A stretch of DNA of 64,000 bases from Bacillota bacterium. GTDB taxonomy: Bacteria; Bacillota; Clostridia; Acetivibrionales; DSM-27016. Shown here piece after piece: positions 16,173 to 25,212 of this stretch. The position numbers and the translations under genes were made by a program. The stretch covers positions 310,001-374,000 of the forward strand of contig JAEWDM010000040.1 of assembly GCA_023390115.1 (NCBI GenBank), given 5' to 3'. How positions within the stretch are numbered: the stretch's first letter is position 1; each line of letters starts with the position of its first letter. A model generated the notes under the pieces. The model searched no databases and was not told the origin of the DNA. It saw nothing but the letters and a program-made list of their open reading frames with translations.

Positions 16173-17075
16173 TCAGAGCCGGTCGTATTTTTCCACAATA
16201 TCGGCTATTACCTTAACCTGCTGATCCGAGAGAGATTGACTCTTCTGGCGCATCCATCTTGAGCCTGTGCCTCTGATTTCTGTTACGGCCTTGATAGCCG
16301 CATTACCGTTTCCGCAGGAATGTACTATTTTATACAGCTCGTTGATTTTTGCCTGGCATGCCTTGATTGTCTCAAAATCTCCATTTTCATATGCACTGTA
16401 CATTTCCACATATGGCTCTACTCCCGCGTTGCTTAAGCCAGATACCATACCGTCACCGCCTGTGAGAAGCGTAGGCGCGCAAAGATAATCTTCTCCCTGT
16501 ATCCAGGCGAATTTCTCGGAGCGGGGGCCTAAAAGACCACGGCTGAAACTGATAAAATTACCCGAGGAATCCTTTACGCCGGCAAAATTATCCAGGCTGC
16601 TCAAGGCCTCTATTGTTTCAAGAGAAACAGGATTATGCGTCGTTGAGGGAATGTTGTAGATTATAACCGGCGCATATGCCTGTTCTGCAATGCTTTTATA
16701 ATGCTGGTACAGATCGTTCTGTGTCATTGCATGATAGAACGGAGCTGTTGCCACCAGGTAGTCCGGGGCCATTGCTTCAAACAGCTTCATTTCATTTAAG
16801 GTAGCTCTGGTGTTGGAGTTAATCAGTGCGGCACAGAGAAAAGCTTTTTTACCGGCAACCTCCTTTATTTTTTTAAATATTTCAATTTTTTCTTCTATAG
16901 TCAGGTACGCGCCTTCTCCGGTACCACCGCAGACAAATATTCCATGGACGCCTGCGTTGCATAAATATGCAGTCTGTTTTTCCAGCAGCGCATAGTCAAT
17001 ATCTCCTTCCTGATTCATTGGTGTTACTATTGCCGGAATAACTCCGTGCAGCTTACATTTTGATCCTTTGCTCAT
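16173..17075 (-). CDS. DapA/NanA-family aldolase
   Basis: A 300-residue class I lyase of the dihydrodipicolinate synthase superfamily. The Schiff-base Lys168 lies in AGVKDSSGN, Tyr140 in IIYNIPSTT, and the substrate loop is CGGTGEGAYLT. Family members condense or cleave pyruvate with aldehydes (aspartate semialdehyde, N-acetylneuraminate, 2-keto-3-deoxy sugar acids). The operon context (sugar importer, rhamnosidase, SDR) argues for cleavage of a 2-keto-3-deoxy sugar acid rather than lysine synthesis. AGGAGG precedes the ATG; 40 bp separate it from the SDR gene. Confidence 0.85.
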   Translation of the reverse strand: MSKGSKCKLHGVIPAIVTPMNQEGDIDYALLEKQTAYLCNAGVHGIFVCGGTGEGAYLTIEEKIEIFKKIKEVAGKKAFLCAALINSNTRATLNEMKLFEAMAPDYLVATAPFYHAMTQNDLYQHYKSIAEQAYAPVIIYNIPSTTHNPVSLETIEALSSLDNFAGVKDSSGNFISFSRGLLGPRSEKFAWIQGEDYLCAPTLLTGGDGMVSGLSNAGVEPYVEMYSAYENGDFETIKACQAKINELYKIVHSCGNGNAAIKAVTEIRGTGSRWMRQKSQSLSDQQVKVIADIVEKYDRL

Positions 17076-17115
17076 TTTTCTGCCTCCTGTTTCGCTATTT
17101 TATTTCTCACGAGTC

Positions 17116-17844
17116 TTACCACCGGTTGAAACCTCTTATAGTCAATATCTGGCTGCTCATGCCCTTAGACAGGTCTGAAGCAAGATATAATACGCCATTC
17201 GCAACTGTTTCAGGTTCGAAAACATCCCCTCCGGCCTGAAGTATGAATTCTCTTTTGGCCGACTTCTGAAAGAGCTCGGTGTCAACCGGGCCGGGGCATA
17301 TCGCGTTAACGCGTATGCCGCAGGGCCTGAGCTCATCTCCCAATGCCTGTGACAGGCAGACGACTCCCGCCTTCGATGCCGCATAGGCGGAGCTTCCCGG
17401 AAGGCCGCGAAGGGCTGCGGCAGAGGAAATATTTACAATATTTCCTCTTTTGTTGGCTGTCATAACCGGGAGAACTGCTTTAGTGAACAGCATAACCGAT
17501 CTCAGATTGATATTTATTATTTCATCCCATACCTCTACCGGCATGTCAATCAATGGCATTTCCTTGGAAATGCCCGCGTTATTTACCAGGATGTCAATAG
17601 TTTTGTGCTTTTGCAAAATGCTTTCTACGGCGCTTTGTATATTGTCAAAATCAGTGATATCTATAACCGCAATATCAGCCTTGCCGCCGTTGCTTTCGAT
17701 TTCAGCCTTTACCGTCCGAAGGGCCGGCTCGTTTCTCCCTGCTAGAATAACACAGGCTCCTTCAGAAGCGAGCTTTATTGAAATTGACTTTCCCAATCCC
17801 CGGTTTGCTCCGGTAACTATGGCCACCTTGTTTTTTAAAATCAT
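17116..17844 (-). CDS. Short-chain dehydrogenase/reductase
   Basis: A 242-residue classical SDR. The cofactor motif is TGANRGLG (11-18), then NNAG (88-91), catalytic Ser140/141, and the Tyr154-x3-Lys158 pair in YAASK. Relatives include 3-oxoacyl-ACP reductase, gluconate 5-dehydrogenase and sugar 1-dehydrogenases. Placed between a rhamnosidase and a DapA-type aldolase, a sugar or sugar-acid dehydrogenase is the likely role. The C-terminus ends RGFNRW, somewhat unlike FabG. GGAGA lies before the ATG. Confidence 0.88.
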   Translation of the reverse strand: MILKNKVAIVTGANRGLGKSISIKLASEGACVILAGRNEPALRTVKAEIESNGGKADIAVIDITDFDNIQSAVESILQKHKTIDILVNNAGISKEMPLIDMPVEVWDEIININLRSVMLFTKAVLPVMTANKRGNIVNISSAAALRGLPGSSAYAASKAGVVCLSQALGDELRPCGIRVNAICPGPVDTELFQKSAKREFILQAGGDVFEPETVANGVLYLASDLSKGMSSQILTIRGFNRW

Positions 17845-17877
17845 TTTTAATATTCATCTCCTTAACAGGTTTTACCT

Positions 17878-20655
17878 CTATTGCTTTTCAACGACGGTGA
17901 AGCTGTATACTCCTGCATGTGCGGTAAAGGTTATATATTTGTCATCCTCAGTTCCGCCCGTCAATCCCTCAACAGCTTGTGCTGCCTGCCCATCCCACAG
18001 TGTGCTTCCGCTTTCGCTTATCACGACAGAGGTCCAGCCGTTTTTGGGAATACTTACAGTCGCGCTTGTATTTCCCGGAACTTCTATTTTATAGGTCAGC
18101 TCCTTTTCTGTCCTTTTCCAGTTGGAGGAAACAACTCCCCTGACAGTGCCAACCGATGCCGATGCATATTCCAGATCACCGGATATCACAGGCTTCAGCA
18201 CTATATTTTTGAAACCGGGAGCGGCTTCATCAAGGCCTATTCCGGCAAGAATTTTATAGAAGTAAACATCGACGCTGCCCGCAAAGGGATGGCTGTGGGA
18301 GTTAAAGCACCTGTCGTTGCTTAAAAATTCCCAGCGTTCCCAAAGCGTAGTGGCGTCTTCCTTCAAAATCTGATATCCGAAGGAGGGGAAGGTTGTCTGG
18401 TTAATAAGCTTATATGCCAGGTTCTCATACCCATATTTAACAAGCACGTCAAATATAAATTTCAGTCCCACAACGCCGGTATTTATATGCCATGCACGAG
18501 TTACCTCCAGATCCTGTATCAGTGTGGCGAGAACTTCCTTTTCGCTGGCTTCGGGAACCATTTGCAGGTACAGAGGCAGCAGGTTGGCAGTCTGGCTGCT
18601 GGAGGAATAAAGTGTGGCATATCTCTTCATAACGGCGGGGCGCTGTTCCTGGGGCAGAACATTCAGCCACAATTTTATTTTCTCAGCCAGCTCCTCATCG
18701 GAGAATTTGGAAGCGGAATAGCGGTCGCCTTTTAAAAACCGCTTGTTAAAAGCATCTTTTGCCTTTTGGTGTATTCTGAAATATTTTTCCGCGATTTCGG
18801 TTTCCCCTAAACGGCGGGCCATTTCGGATACTACCAGCGCATCGTGGCTGTAATACCATGTGGAGGTAATTTCAAAGGGGGTGTCCACTGGATTTGCATG
18901 CATTGGAGGGCACCAGTCCCCGAACAATCCGAATGATACAATGCCATCCTCATCCTCCTGGCTGCCCAGGTAATCCACCCATTTTGCCATGGATTCAAGG
19001 CTTTCCTGGAGTATCCTCTGATCGTCGTAATACCTGCTTACCAGCCAGGGAAATTCAACACAGGCTGTTGCATAAGTGGGGTCGGCGGGATAGCAGCTCC
19101 AGTAGGCGGGCGACACCCCGGCAACGCTTCCGCTCTCCAGTTGGGACTCGCGGATATCGGCATGAAATTTGCTATAGAAGCTCGCCATATCAAAATTATA
19201 TATGGCTGCCTCAGCGGACAACTGGGCGTCGCCCACCCATCCCATTCTTTCATCCCTCTGGCAGCAGTCGGTCGGTACGCTGTGCAGGTTGCTTACCTGA
19301 GTCCATATATAATTTGAGTGTATCTTATTAATAAGCTCATTACTGCAGAAAAAGCTTCCTGTTCTCTCTACGGACGAATGCACAACCCGGCCCTCAATGC
19401 TGTCTATGGAGGGGGTGCCGGGATAGCCGGTCAGCTCTACGTACCGGAATCCGTGATAGGTAAAGCGGGGTTCAAATTCCTCAACTCCTCCGCCCCTGCA
19501 GATATAGACATCGGTAGCCACAGCTCCGCGGTTTGTATTGGGACACAGCATTCCTGTCTTTTCGTCTTTAAGCTCTGCGAAATGAAGCTTTACTTTGCTT
19601 CCCGAAGCCCCTGTTACCTTCAAACGCACCCATCCGCTGAAGTTCTGGCCGAAATCATACAAATATGTGTCCGGGGCGGGCTGAGTCATGCTTATGGGCG
19701 TACGCGGCTTAATTACCTTTATAACAGGCATTGTACCCTGTGAAACCAGTTCTCCCATTTTTTCTTCAACCGGTACGGAGAGAGCCCACAGCGAATCATC
19801 ATAATTTCCCGCATCCCAGCCGGGAAGCTCAAGCCTTGCGTCATACCGCTCTCCGTCATAGATGTCGTCAAAAAAGACAGGTCCCTTTGCGGTTTTCCAG
19901 GAGGCATCGGATATAATGATATCCTCTGTCCCGTCTGCATATGTTATATGCTGCTGGAAAATCAGAACCGGCGAGGGTCCGTATTTTTTCAGGGGATGCC
20001 AGTTTTTGGCACAGGTTTCTTCATAAGGGCTGTAGCGGCCATTTCCCAGCATTACTCCAACGGCGTTTTGCCCCTGCTTTACCTGCGAGGTAACGTCATG
20101 TGTTGCATAGAGTACCTTTTGGTCAAAATCCGTCCATGAGGGATCCAATACCTGATCTCCCACCTTTTTGCCGTTAAGGCGCAGCTCATAATAGCCAAGG
20201 CCGCAAATATAAATTCTGGAGCTTTTAACCTCCTTTGAGATGCTGAATTCTTTTCTGAAAAGGTTTTCTCCCCTGATCCATTCCGCCTTCCATTCGGATT
20301 CAGACATCATAGCGGTTTCAAACATGCCGGCTTCGAAGGACTCATACGGCAATCCCTCTTTATCCCACACCTTAAGCTTCCACTGGTAGCGGGAGCGTGA
20401 CGCCAGTTCCTTGCCCGCATAGGGAACGTTTACGCTGTTGTCGCAAAATACCTTTCCGGAGTCCCAGAAAATCTCGCCGTCAGCCGCGGAGGAGGTTACG
20501 GTAATCTGATATGCGCTTTGTGCCGCTCCGCGCGCAAGAGCACTGACAACCCACGAAAACCTCGGGGCCCTTGCATCAATTCCAATGGGGTTATCGGCGT
20601 ACTCGCAGCGCAGGTTGAGAGCTTTAATATTTGCCGCTTTAGTTTTTCCATCCAT
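17878..20655 (-). CDS. Alpha-L-rhamnosidase, GH78 (first copy)
   Basis: A 925-residue, apparently cytoplasmic enzyme (no signal peptide) that removes terminal alpha-L-rhamnose. It opens with the GH78 signature LRCEYADNPIGIDARAPRFSW, then beta-sandwich domains (to about 430), an (alpha/alpha)6 catalytic domain (about 430-790) and a C-terminal beta domain. The general acid motif is RDERMGW near residue 470 and the probable general base lies in TTLWERWE near 770. Just downstream of the importer genes in one operon, it probably trims imported oligosaccharides. Confidence 0.93.
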   Translation of the reverse strand: MDGKTKAANIKALNLRCEYADNPIGIDARAPRFSWVVSALARGAAQSAYQITVTSSAADGEIFWDSGKVFCDNSVNVPYAGKELASRSRYQWKLKVWDKEGLPYESFEAGMFETAMMSESEWKAEWIRGENLFRKEFSISKEVKSSRIYICGLGYYELRLNGKKVGDQVLDPSWTDFDQKVLYATHDVTSQVKQGQNAVGVMLGNGRYSPYEETCAKNWHPLKKYGPSPVLIFQQHITYADGTEDIIISDASWKTAKGPVFFDDIYDGERYDARLELPGWDAGNYDDSLWALSVPVEEKMGELVSQGTMPVIKVIKPRTPISMTQPAPDTYLYDFGQNFSGWVRLKVTGASGSKVKLHFAELKDEKTGMLCPNTNRGAVATDVYICRGGGVEEFEPRFTYHGFRYVELTGYPGTPSIDSIEGRVVHSSVERTGSFFCSNELINKIHSNYIWTQVSNLHSVPTDCCQRDERMGWVGDAQLSAEAAIYNFDMASFYSKFHADIRESQLESGSVAGVSPAYWSCYPADPTYATACVEFPWLVSRYYDDQRILQESLESMAKWVDYLGSQEDEDGIVSFGLFGDWCPPMHANPVDTPFEITSTWYYSHDALVVSEMARRLGETEIAEKYFRIHQKAKDAFNKRFLKGDRYSASKFSDEELAEKIKLWLNVLPQEQRPAVMKRYATLYSSSSQTANLLPLYLQMVPEASEKEVLATLIQDLEVTRAWHINTGVVGLKFIFDVLVKYGYENLAYKLINQTTFPSFGYQILKEDATTLWERWEFLSNDRCFNSHSHPFAGSVDVYFYKILAGIGLDEAAPGFKNIVLKPVISGDLEYASASVGTVRGVVSSNWKRTEKELTYKIEVPGNTSATVSIPKNGWTSVVISESGSTLWDGQAAQAVEGLTGGTEDDKYITFTAHAGVYSFTVVEKQ

Positions 20656-20684
20656 TTCTTTTAATCTCCTAACTATTTTAATAT

Positions 20685-21512
20685 TTATCCCTTTACTGCT
20701 CCCGCCGTAAGACCCTTAACCAGCCAGCGCTGGAGGAAAATCATAACAAGGCAGACGGGTATAACGATGCTTACAACGCCTGCTGCCGACAGAGACCAGT
20801 AGGAAAGGTCCTCCGCTCCGTACTGTCCGATTGCAACCGGGAGAGTCATTGCTTCCTTTCCGGTGAGAATCAGAGCAAAGAGATATTCATTGTATGAGAG
20901 CAAAAACGTAAAGATAGAAGCAGTTGCGATGCCGGGCATTGAAACAGGAAGAATAACCCTTGCAACGGTTTCTATCATATTGCAGCCGTCAATCCTGGCA
21001 GCTTCGTCCAGCTCTCTGGGAACGTCAATCAGAAAGCCGCGCATAAGCCAGATTGCAAACGGCTGGTTTGCGGCCACTACTATCATGATCAAAATAATTT
21101 GAGTGTCAATCAGGTGCAAATTAGTGGCAAAAATAAAATATGGGACCGCAAGCAGCAGCTGCGGAAACATACGCAGGCATAGAAGCGACTTCAGTACACC
21201 GTTTGCCAGCCTGCTTTCATGCCTTATTAATCCGTAAGCCGCAAGGGTTGCCATAGGAACGGATATGAGCACACAGGACACGGTAACGATAGCTGTGTTT
21301 GCAAGATACTTCGTAAAGCCTTTTTCTATCCATAGCGTTTTATAAAAATCAAAATGCGGCTTAAAAATCCATCTAAATTCGGCTGTAAAAGCATCAACCG
21401 GGTTTTTAAGAGAAATCATCAGTGCATAAATCAATGGAAATATTGAAATCAGAGCTATTACAGCCAGAAGAGTATAGCTTGCCAAAACGCCTCTTTTCTT
21501 TTTTTCAAACAT
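20685..21512 (-). CDS. Sugar ABC transporter permease (MalG type, CUT1)
   Basis: A 275-residue inner membrane protein with six predicted helices and the EAA loop (PRELDEAARIDGCN) that docks the ATPase. The frame is open to 21566, but the ATG at 21512 has GGAGGTGG upstream and overlaps the stop of the partner permease by one base (TAATG), so translation is probably coupled. Together with 21512-22372 it forms the channel of a carbohydrate importer; the C-terminus ends TAGAVKG as in many CUT1 permeases. Confidence 0.92.
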   Translation of the reverse strand: MFEKKKRGVLASYTLLAVIALISIFPLIYALMISLKNPVDAFTAEFRWIFKPHFDFYKTLWIEKGFTKYLANTAIVTVSCVLISVPMATLAAYGLIRHESRLANGVLKSLLCLRMFPQLLLAVPYFIFATNLHLIDTQIILIMIVVAANQPFAIWLMRGFLIDVPRELDEAARIDGCNMIETVARVILPVSMPGIATASIFTFLLSYNEYLFALILTGKEAMTLPVAIGQYGAEDLSYWSLSAAGVVSIVIPVCLVMIFLQRWLVKGLTAGAVKG

Positions 21513-22372
21513 TAGTCCACCTCCGAAGAACGCATAGCCCTCATTAGCAAGAATATCGGTATACACAGTGAAATAAGAGTTAATACGCCTATTGCACTTC
21601 CTTCACCGATACGCAGCATTTTGAATGATATTCTGTAGTTAAAAAGGAGCAGTGTTTCAGTAGCACTTCCGGGGCCTCCCGCTGTCATAACCGAAATTCT
21701 GTCGAACAATCTCCAGGCATCCATGGTTCTCATCATGAATATTAACAGAATCAGATGGCGAAGGTTTGGCAGCTTAACGTTTCTAAATACATTAAACGAG
21801 GATGCCCCGTCAATTCTCGATGCTTCAATCTGCTCCTGGGGAATGGACTGAAGACCGGCATACAGGACTATAACGGCGAAAGGAGTATTTTGCCACACCT
21901 CAGCCAGAATAACTATAAACCTTGACCAGAACGGGCTGTCAAACCAGTTGGGGGGTATGATATTGAACTGTGTAAACAACTGGCTCACGATTCCCCATTC
22001 CGACATAAACATCCAGCGGAAAATTACACCGGCTGCTGCTGCCGTAATGAAATACGGGAGATAAATCATAACACTCAATATTTTTTTACCCCGTATAATA
22101 TTATCCAGCAGCAGGGCTATGCACAATCCCAACAGAAACTGGAGAGAGACTGCGATTACGGTAAAGACCGCACTGAATCTCATGGAATACCAAAAATCCG
22201 GAGACTGAAGAAGATTTATATAGTTATCCAGGCCGACAAAATATTTTTCCCTTCCCATCCGGTACGAGAAAAAACTGTAGTAAAAGGCATATGCGACAGG
22301 GAACAGCATAATGCAGGCCATTGTGATAAAGCTCGGTAAGGCAAATAGTATATACTTATTCTTTTTTTTCAT
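21512..22372 (-). CDS. Sugar ABC transporter permease (MalF/UgpA type, CUT1)
   Basis: A 286-residue permease with six predicted helices and the EAA loop (PQEQIEASRIDGAS). The ATG at 22372 is preceded by AGGAAGGG; the longer frame to 22498 overlaps the binding-protein gene and is not used. It works with the MalG-type permease and lipoprotein of the same operon. No ATPase gene is present, so a shared MsmK-like ATPase from elsewhere is expected. Confidence 0.92.
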   Translation of the reverse strand: MKKKNKYILFALPSFITMACIMLFPVAYAFYYSFFSYRMGREKYFVGLDNYINLLQSPDFWYSMRFSAVFTVIAVSLQFLLGLCIALLLDNIIRGKKILSVMIYLPYFITAAAAGVIFRWMFMSEWGIVSQLFTQFNIIPPNWFDSPFWSRFIVILAEVWQNTPFAVIVLYAGLQSIPQEQIEASRIDGASSFNVFRNVKLPNLRHLILLIFMMRTMDAWRLFDRISVMTAGGPGSATETLLLFNYRISFKMLRIGEGSAIGVLTLISLCIPIFLLMRAMRSSEVD

Positions 22373-22458
22373 TGCATAAATCCCTTCCTGTGATAATTTT
22401 CCCGGATTGCCCCAAGCAATCCGGGAAACAATCAAGCTTCTATTCTGGTTACAAGATG

Positions 22459-23790
22459 TTATTTGTAATATCCTGCGCTTGCCAATATCTTTTCGCATTC
22501 CCCGGCAGCCTTATCCATTTCCTTCTGTGCGTCTGCCTGGCCTGTAATAACCTTTGATAAAGCCTGCATGGATATTTCCATTATCTCGTTAAATTCAGGA
22601 ATAGCAGGCCTCATACGTGCACCGGACTGTATAACATCATAGGATGCCTTGTAATCGGGATGATTTGCGAACAGCTCATCCGTCAGGCATGCATTGCGCA
22701 CAGGCATGCCTGCTTGTGCCCCGCCGTTCATGGTTTCTTCATCGGTAGCGTTTGCAATGGTTTTAAAGATTACTTCGGGGTCGTTCTTTGTGGAAGCGGG
22801 AATTGAGTATCCGGCGGTGTTGAATAAAGCTGCCGGTGCTCCGCCTTCCTTCAGTGCAGGTGAGGGATAGAAATCGACCTTGCCTACTACTATGGATTGC
22901 TCGGGGTCATTCATAGTGGCAGATCTTGTGGACTGCTGGAAGGAAAATACCGCTTTGTCCTGAGCCATTGCTATCATTGCCTCGTCAGAGCCGTAGGTTG
23001 TGCTGCCCTCGGGGCAATATGGTATTAATTTCTTCATATAATCTATAGCCAGCATTGATTCCTTGCTGTTAAACGCCGGCTTCATGTTATCGTCAAACCA
23101 CCATCCGCCGCATGCCGTCAAAAAGGCCTGGTACGTAATAGCCAGATGGTCAGACGCCTTTAGGGTAAGAACACTGCCTGAGCGCCCATTCTTTGTCAGA
23201 GTCTTTGCCGCCTCTATAGTTTGATCAAGTGTTTTTGGTATATCGATACCTGCTTCCTTGAACAAATCTGTTCTTGCAAACATAAACAATGCCCACTGGT
23301 GGCTGGGAATACCGTAAATGTGTCCGTCATAAGTATATGCGTCCCACAGGTACTGGGGAATATCGCCGAAATTATATTCGTCCCAGTATTTTTCAATATA
23401 ATCGTCAAGAGGTAACAGCCAGCCGTTTGAAGCAAATTCCGCCAGGTCGGGCGGGAAAATGTAAGTTATGTCATAGGCTGATGATTTGGAGGATAGATTC
23501 ATTCTCATTTTTTCTTGCCAGGAGCTGTAAGTGGTTAATTCTGGTACAACCGTAACATTTTCCGGGGCTTCATCGACAAGCGCCTGAGCATAGTACTCAA
23601 GTGCCGCATAGCGATGACTTAAAAGATTGAGCGTCACCGGCTCTGCTGTGCTGTTCCCTGTGGCTGCTGCCGTAGAGGAGCTTGATGAACCCTCTGCAGG
23701 ATTTTCCTGACCGCCGCAGGCAGCCATAGAAATAGCCATTGTGCAGATTAACAAAATAGCTGCAATCCTTTTCATGATCTTGTTACTCAT
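22459..23790 (-). CDS. Sugar-binding lipoprotein of an ABC importer
   Basis: A 443-residue family 1 extracellular solute-binding protein. The N-terminus is a lipoprotein signal ending with lipobox MAAC, followed by a Ser/Thr/Ala-rich linker and a two-lobe binding fold. ATG at 23790 has GGAGG upstream; the upstream in-frame start at 23838 does not. First gene of the minus-strand operon, under the consensus promoter at 23920-23948. The cargo is probably a rhamnose-capped oligosaccharide, by inference from the GH78 gene. Confidence 0.92.
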   Translation of the reverse strand: MSNKIMKRIAAILLICTMAISMAACGGQENPAEGSSSSSTAAATGNSTAEPVTLNLLSHRYAALEYYAQALVDEAPENVTVVPELTTYSSWQEKMRMNLSSKSSAYDITYIFPPDLAEFASNGWLLPLDDYIEKYWDEYNFGDIPQYLWDAYTYDGHIYGIPSHQWALFMFARTDLFKEAGIDIPKTLDQTIEAAKTLTKNGRSGSVLTLKASDHLAITYQAFLTACGGWWFDDNMKPAFNSKESMLAIDYMKKLIPYCPEGSTTYGSDEAMIAMAQDKAVFSFQQSTRSATMNDPEQSIVVGKVDFYPSPALKEGGAPAALFNTAGYSIPASTKNDPEVIFKTIANATDEETMNGGAQAGMPVRNACLTDELFANHPDYKASYDVIQSGARMRPAIPEFNEIMEISMQALSKVITGQADAQKEMDKAAGECEKILASAGYYK

Positions 23791-23862
23791 TCTGTAAATA
23801 CCTCCCTTAATATTTTTGTAAAAAATACTGGATAACACAGCTAAAGTATTCGGCTTATATTT

Positions 23863-23899
23863 GTTCTCTTAAAATATACTCTGTTCTATATTAGAGAAC
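23863..23899. promoter_or_regulatory. Operator half-sites downstream of the importer promoter
   Basis: GTTCTCT (23863-23869), GTTCTAT (23883-23889) and the inverse AGAGAAC (23893-23899) form a 17-bp near-palindrome (23883-23899) plus an extra half-site. On the minus strand this lies about 15-50 nt after the predicted transcription start, a position suited to repression. The IclR protein encoded at the end of the cluster is the best candidate binder. Confidence 0.55.
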
Positions 23900-23919
23900 G
23901 ATGTATTTTTTACAATATA

Positions 23920-23948
23920 ATTATATTACTTATACATAACCGTGTCAA
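23920..23948 (-). promoter_or_regulatory. Consensus sigma-A promoter of the rhamnosidase-importer operon
   Basis: Read on the minus strand, TTGACA (23948-23943), a 17-bp spacer and TATAAT (23925-23920) make a perfect consensus promoter with its start near 23913. Such a strong promoter needs repression, in line with the operator-like repeats directly downstream. Confidence 0.9.
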
Positions 23949-24046
23949 TATTTTAATGCCGCTTTAAGGCCATATTTAACATAAGCCATTAATAGTACGA
24001 AGCTACATTTACTAGTCTTGCACAATTCTATAAAAATATCTTTATT

Positions 24047-24832
24047 ATGGTTTATAAATTTCAAAAGTCTCCGAGATTCTTTTTGTCTATAGCGGGGTAC
24101 CCCGGCATATATTTATATGTGGGGGTGCTGTTTGATTTGACGAGACAGACAATTGCCTATATTTCGGGAGCAGCTATAATAATATTAGCTATTGTACACG
24201 GGTGGCTTGGCTTTAAAGAAACTGCGGACAATGCAAGCGGAGCATCAGACGGGCTTGATTATCTGATTTTTATAGAGATTGAGGATAAGACCTTGTACCT
24301 GCTGCAGGATGGAAAATGCATAAAGAGCTATCCAATATCATCCGGAATGTCGGGGCTTCCGTCTCCGCTGGGCTGCTGGAGCATTGTAGAAAAGGGGGAT
24401 TGGGGAGAGGGCTTCGGAGGAAGATGGATGGGACTCGATGTGCCTTGGGGCAAATACGGAATACACGGGACAAAGCAGGAGGGGTCTGTCGGCTCGGCTG
24501 CAAGCCATGGATGTATACGCATGTATAAAAGAGACATAAGGGAGCTGTATGATACGGTGGGCCTGGGCACGCCGGTAATTATCGTAAATGGAGCCTTTGG
24601 GCCCTTTGGCAGGGGCTTTGACGATCTTAATCCCGGAGACCGGGGCGCGGATGTAATGGCGGTACAGCTCAGGCTGAAGGATCTTGGATATTTTAAGGCG
24701 AATGTGTCAGGGATTTATAACGACGACTTAAAGCATGCCGTGCATAGGTTTCAAAAGGATAAGGGACTTGAGGTTAAAAATACAATAACAAGGGAGGACT
24801 GGCTCAAGATGGGGTTTAGGGAGTTTGAGTAG
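24047..24832 (+). CDS. L,D-transpeptidase (YkuD) with peptidoglycan-binding domain
   Basis: A protein of up to 261 residues. An N-terminal membrane segment (about 35-55) anchors an extracellular YkuD domain (about 72-192) with the catalytic signature HGT (140-142) and SHGCIRM (Cys156), then a C-terminal peptidoglycan-binding repeat (about 205-255, RGADVMAVQLRLKDLGYF). It would make 3-3 cross-links in peptidoglycan. The ATG at 24047 has no ribosome binding site; a TTG at 24137, with GGGGGTG nine bases upstream, gives a protein starting just before the membrane segment and may be the true start. Confidence 0.88.
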   Translation: MVYKFQKSPRFFLSIAGYPGIYLYVGVLFDLTRQTIAYISGAAIIILAIVHGWLGFKETADNASGASDGLDYLIFIEIEDKTLYLLQDGKCIKSYPISSGMSGLPSPLGCWSIVEKGDWGEGFGGRWMGLDVPWGKYGIHGTKQEGSVGSAASHGCIRMYKRDIRELYDTVGLGTPVIIVNGAFGPFGRGFDDLNPGDRGADVMAVQLRLKDLGYFKANVSGIYNDDLKHAVHRFQKDKGLEVKNTITREDWLKMGFREFE

Positions 24833-24859
24833 GGATTTAAACAGAACTGCACAATTAAA

Positions 24860-24905
24860 GGCCGGACAAATAGCTTTTTATGGGCTATCTGCCGGCCATT
24901 TTTAT
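24860..24905 (+). terminator. Intrinsic terminator after the L,D-transpeptidase gene
   Basis: GGCCGG (24860-24865) pairs with CCGGCC (24892-24897), and AATAGC pairs with GCTAT inside. The stem is followed by a T-rich tract. The rest of the 380-bp space before the arabinose operon holds a minus-strand coding-like remnant and the promoter with AraR-like operator. Confidence 0.85.
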
Positions 24906-24949
24906 TTTATTGCCGCATCCCCTTTTAAGCGGCAGCCTATATTGATGCT

Positions 24950-25117
24950 TTAGTATCTTTCATTACAGCCTGAGGCCGAGAAGCTGCCTTCAGATTTCCA
25001 GTCGTCCTTGAATCGGCCTTCACCGTCAATGCTGACAAGACCTCCGGGATTTCCGTTATCGGCAAGTGTGCGGACATTAGTGAAGGTAAATGCAACATCC
25101 TTTGAGTTATTTTGAGC
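24950..25117 (-). pseudogene. Coding-like remnant, family unknown
   Basis: The minus-strand frame reads about 55 residues, through TNVRTLADNGNPGG and DWKSEGSFSASGCNERY, before TAA, with codon-position composition of real coding sequence. There is no start codon with a ribosome binding site; the only upstream ATG (25174) lies inside the divergent arabinose promoter. I read it as the 3' end of a gene truncated by rearrangement, but I do not recognise the protein. A short real gene cannot be excluded. Confidence 0.35.
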
Positions 25118-25133
25118 TATAAAAATAAATAGT

Positions 25134-25164
25134 ACTTGTGCGTACAAGTTGAGAGTAGTATAAT
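25134..25164 (+). promoter_or_regulatory. Arabinose operon promoter with AraR-like operator
   Basis: The -10 box TATAAT is at 25159-25164, with a weak -35 (TTGTGC, 25136-25141) 17 bp upstream. The -35 is embedded in the inverted repeat ACTTGT-GCGT-ACAAGT (25134-25149), closely similar to the Bacillus AraR operator (TTGT-CGTACAA core). The AraR gene lies in the same operon. Binding here would block RNA polymerase until arabinose releases it. Confidence 0.75.
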
Positions 25165-25212
25165 AAAAATGCATATATAAATATTATTAATATTTTTAAG
25201 GAGGCCTTTTGT

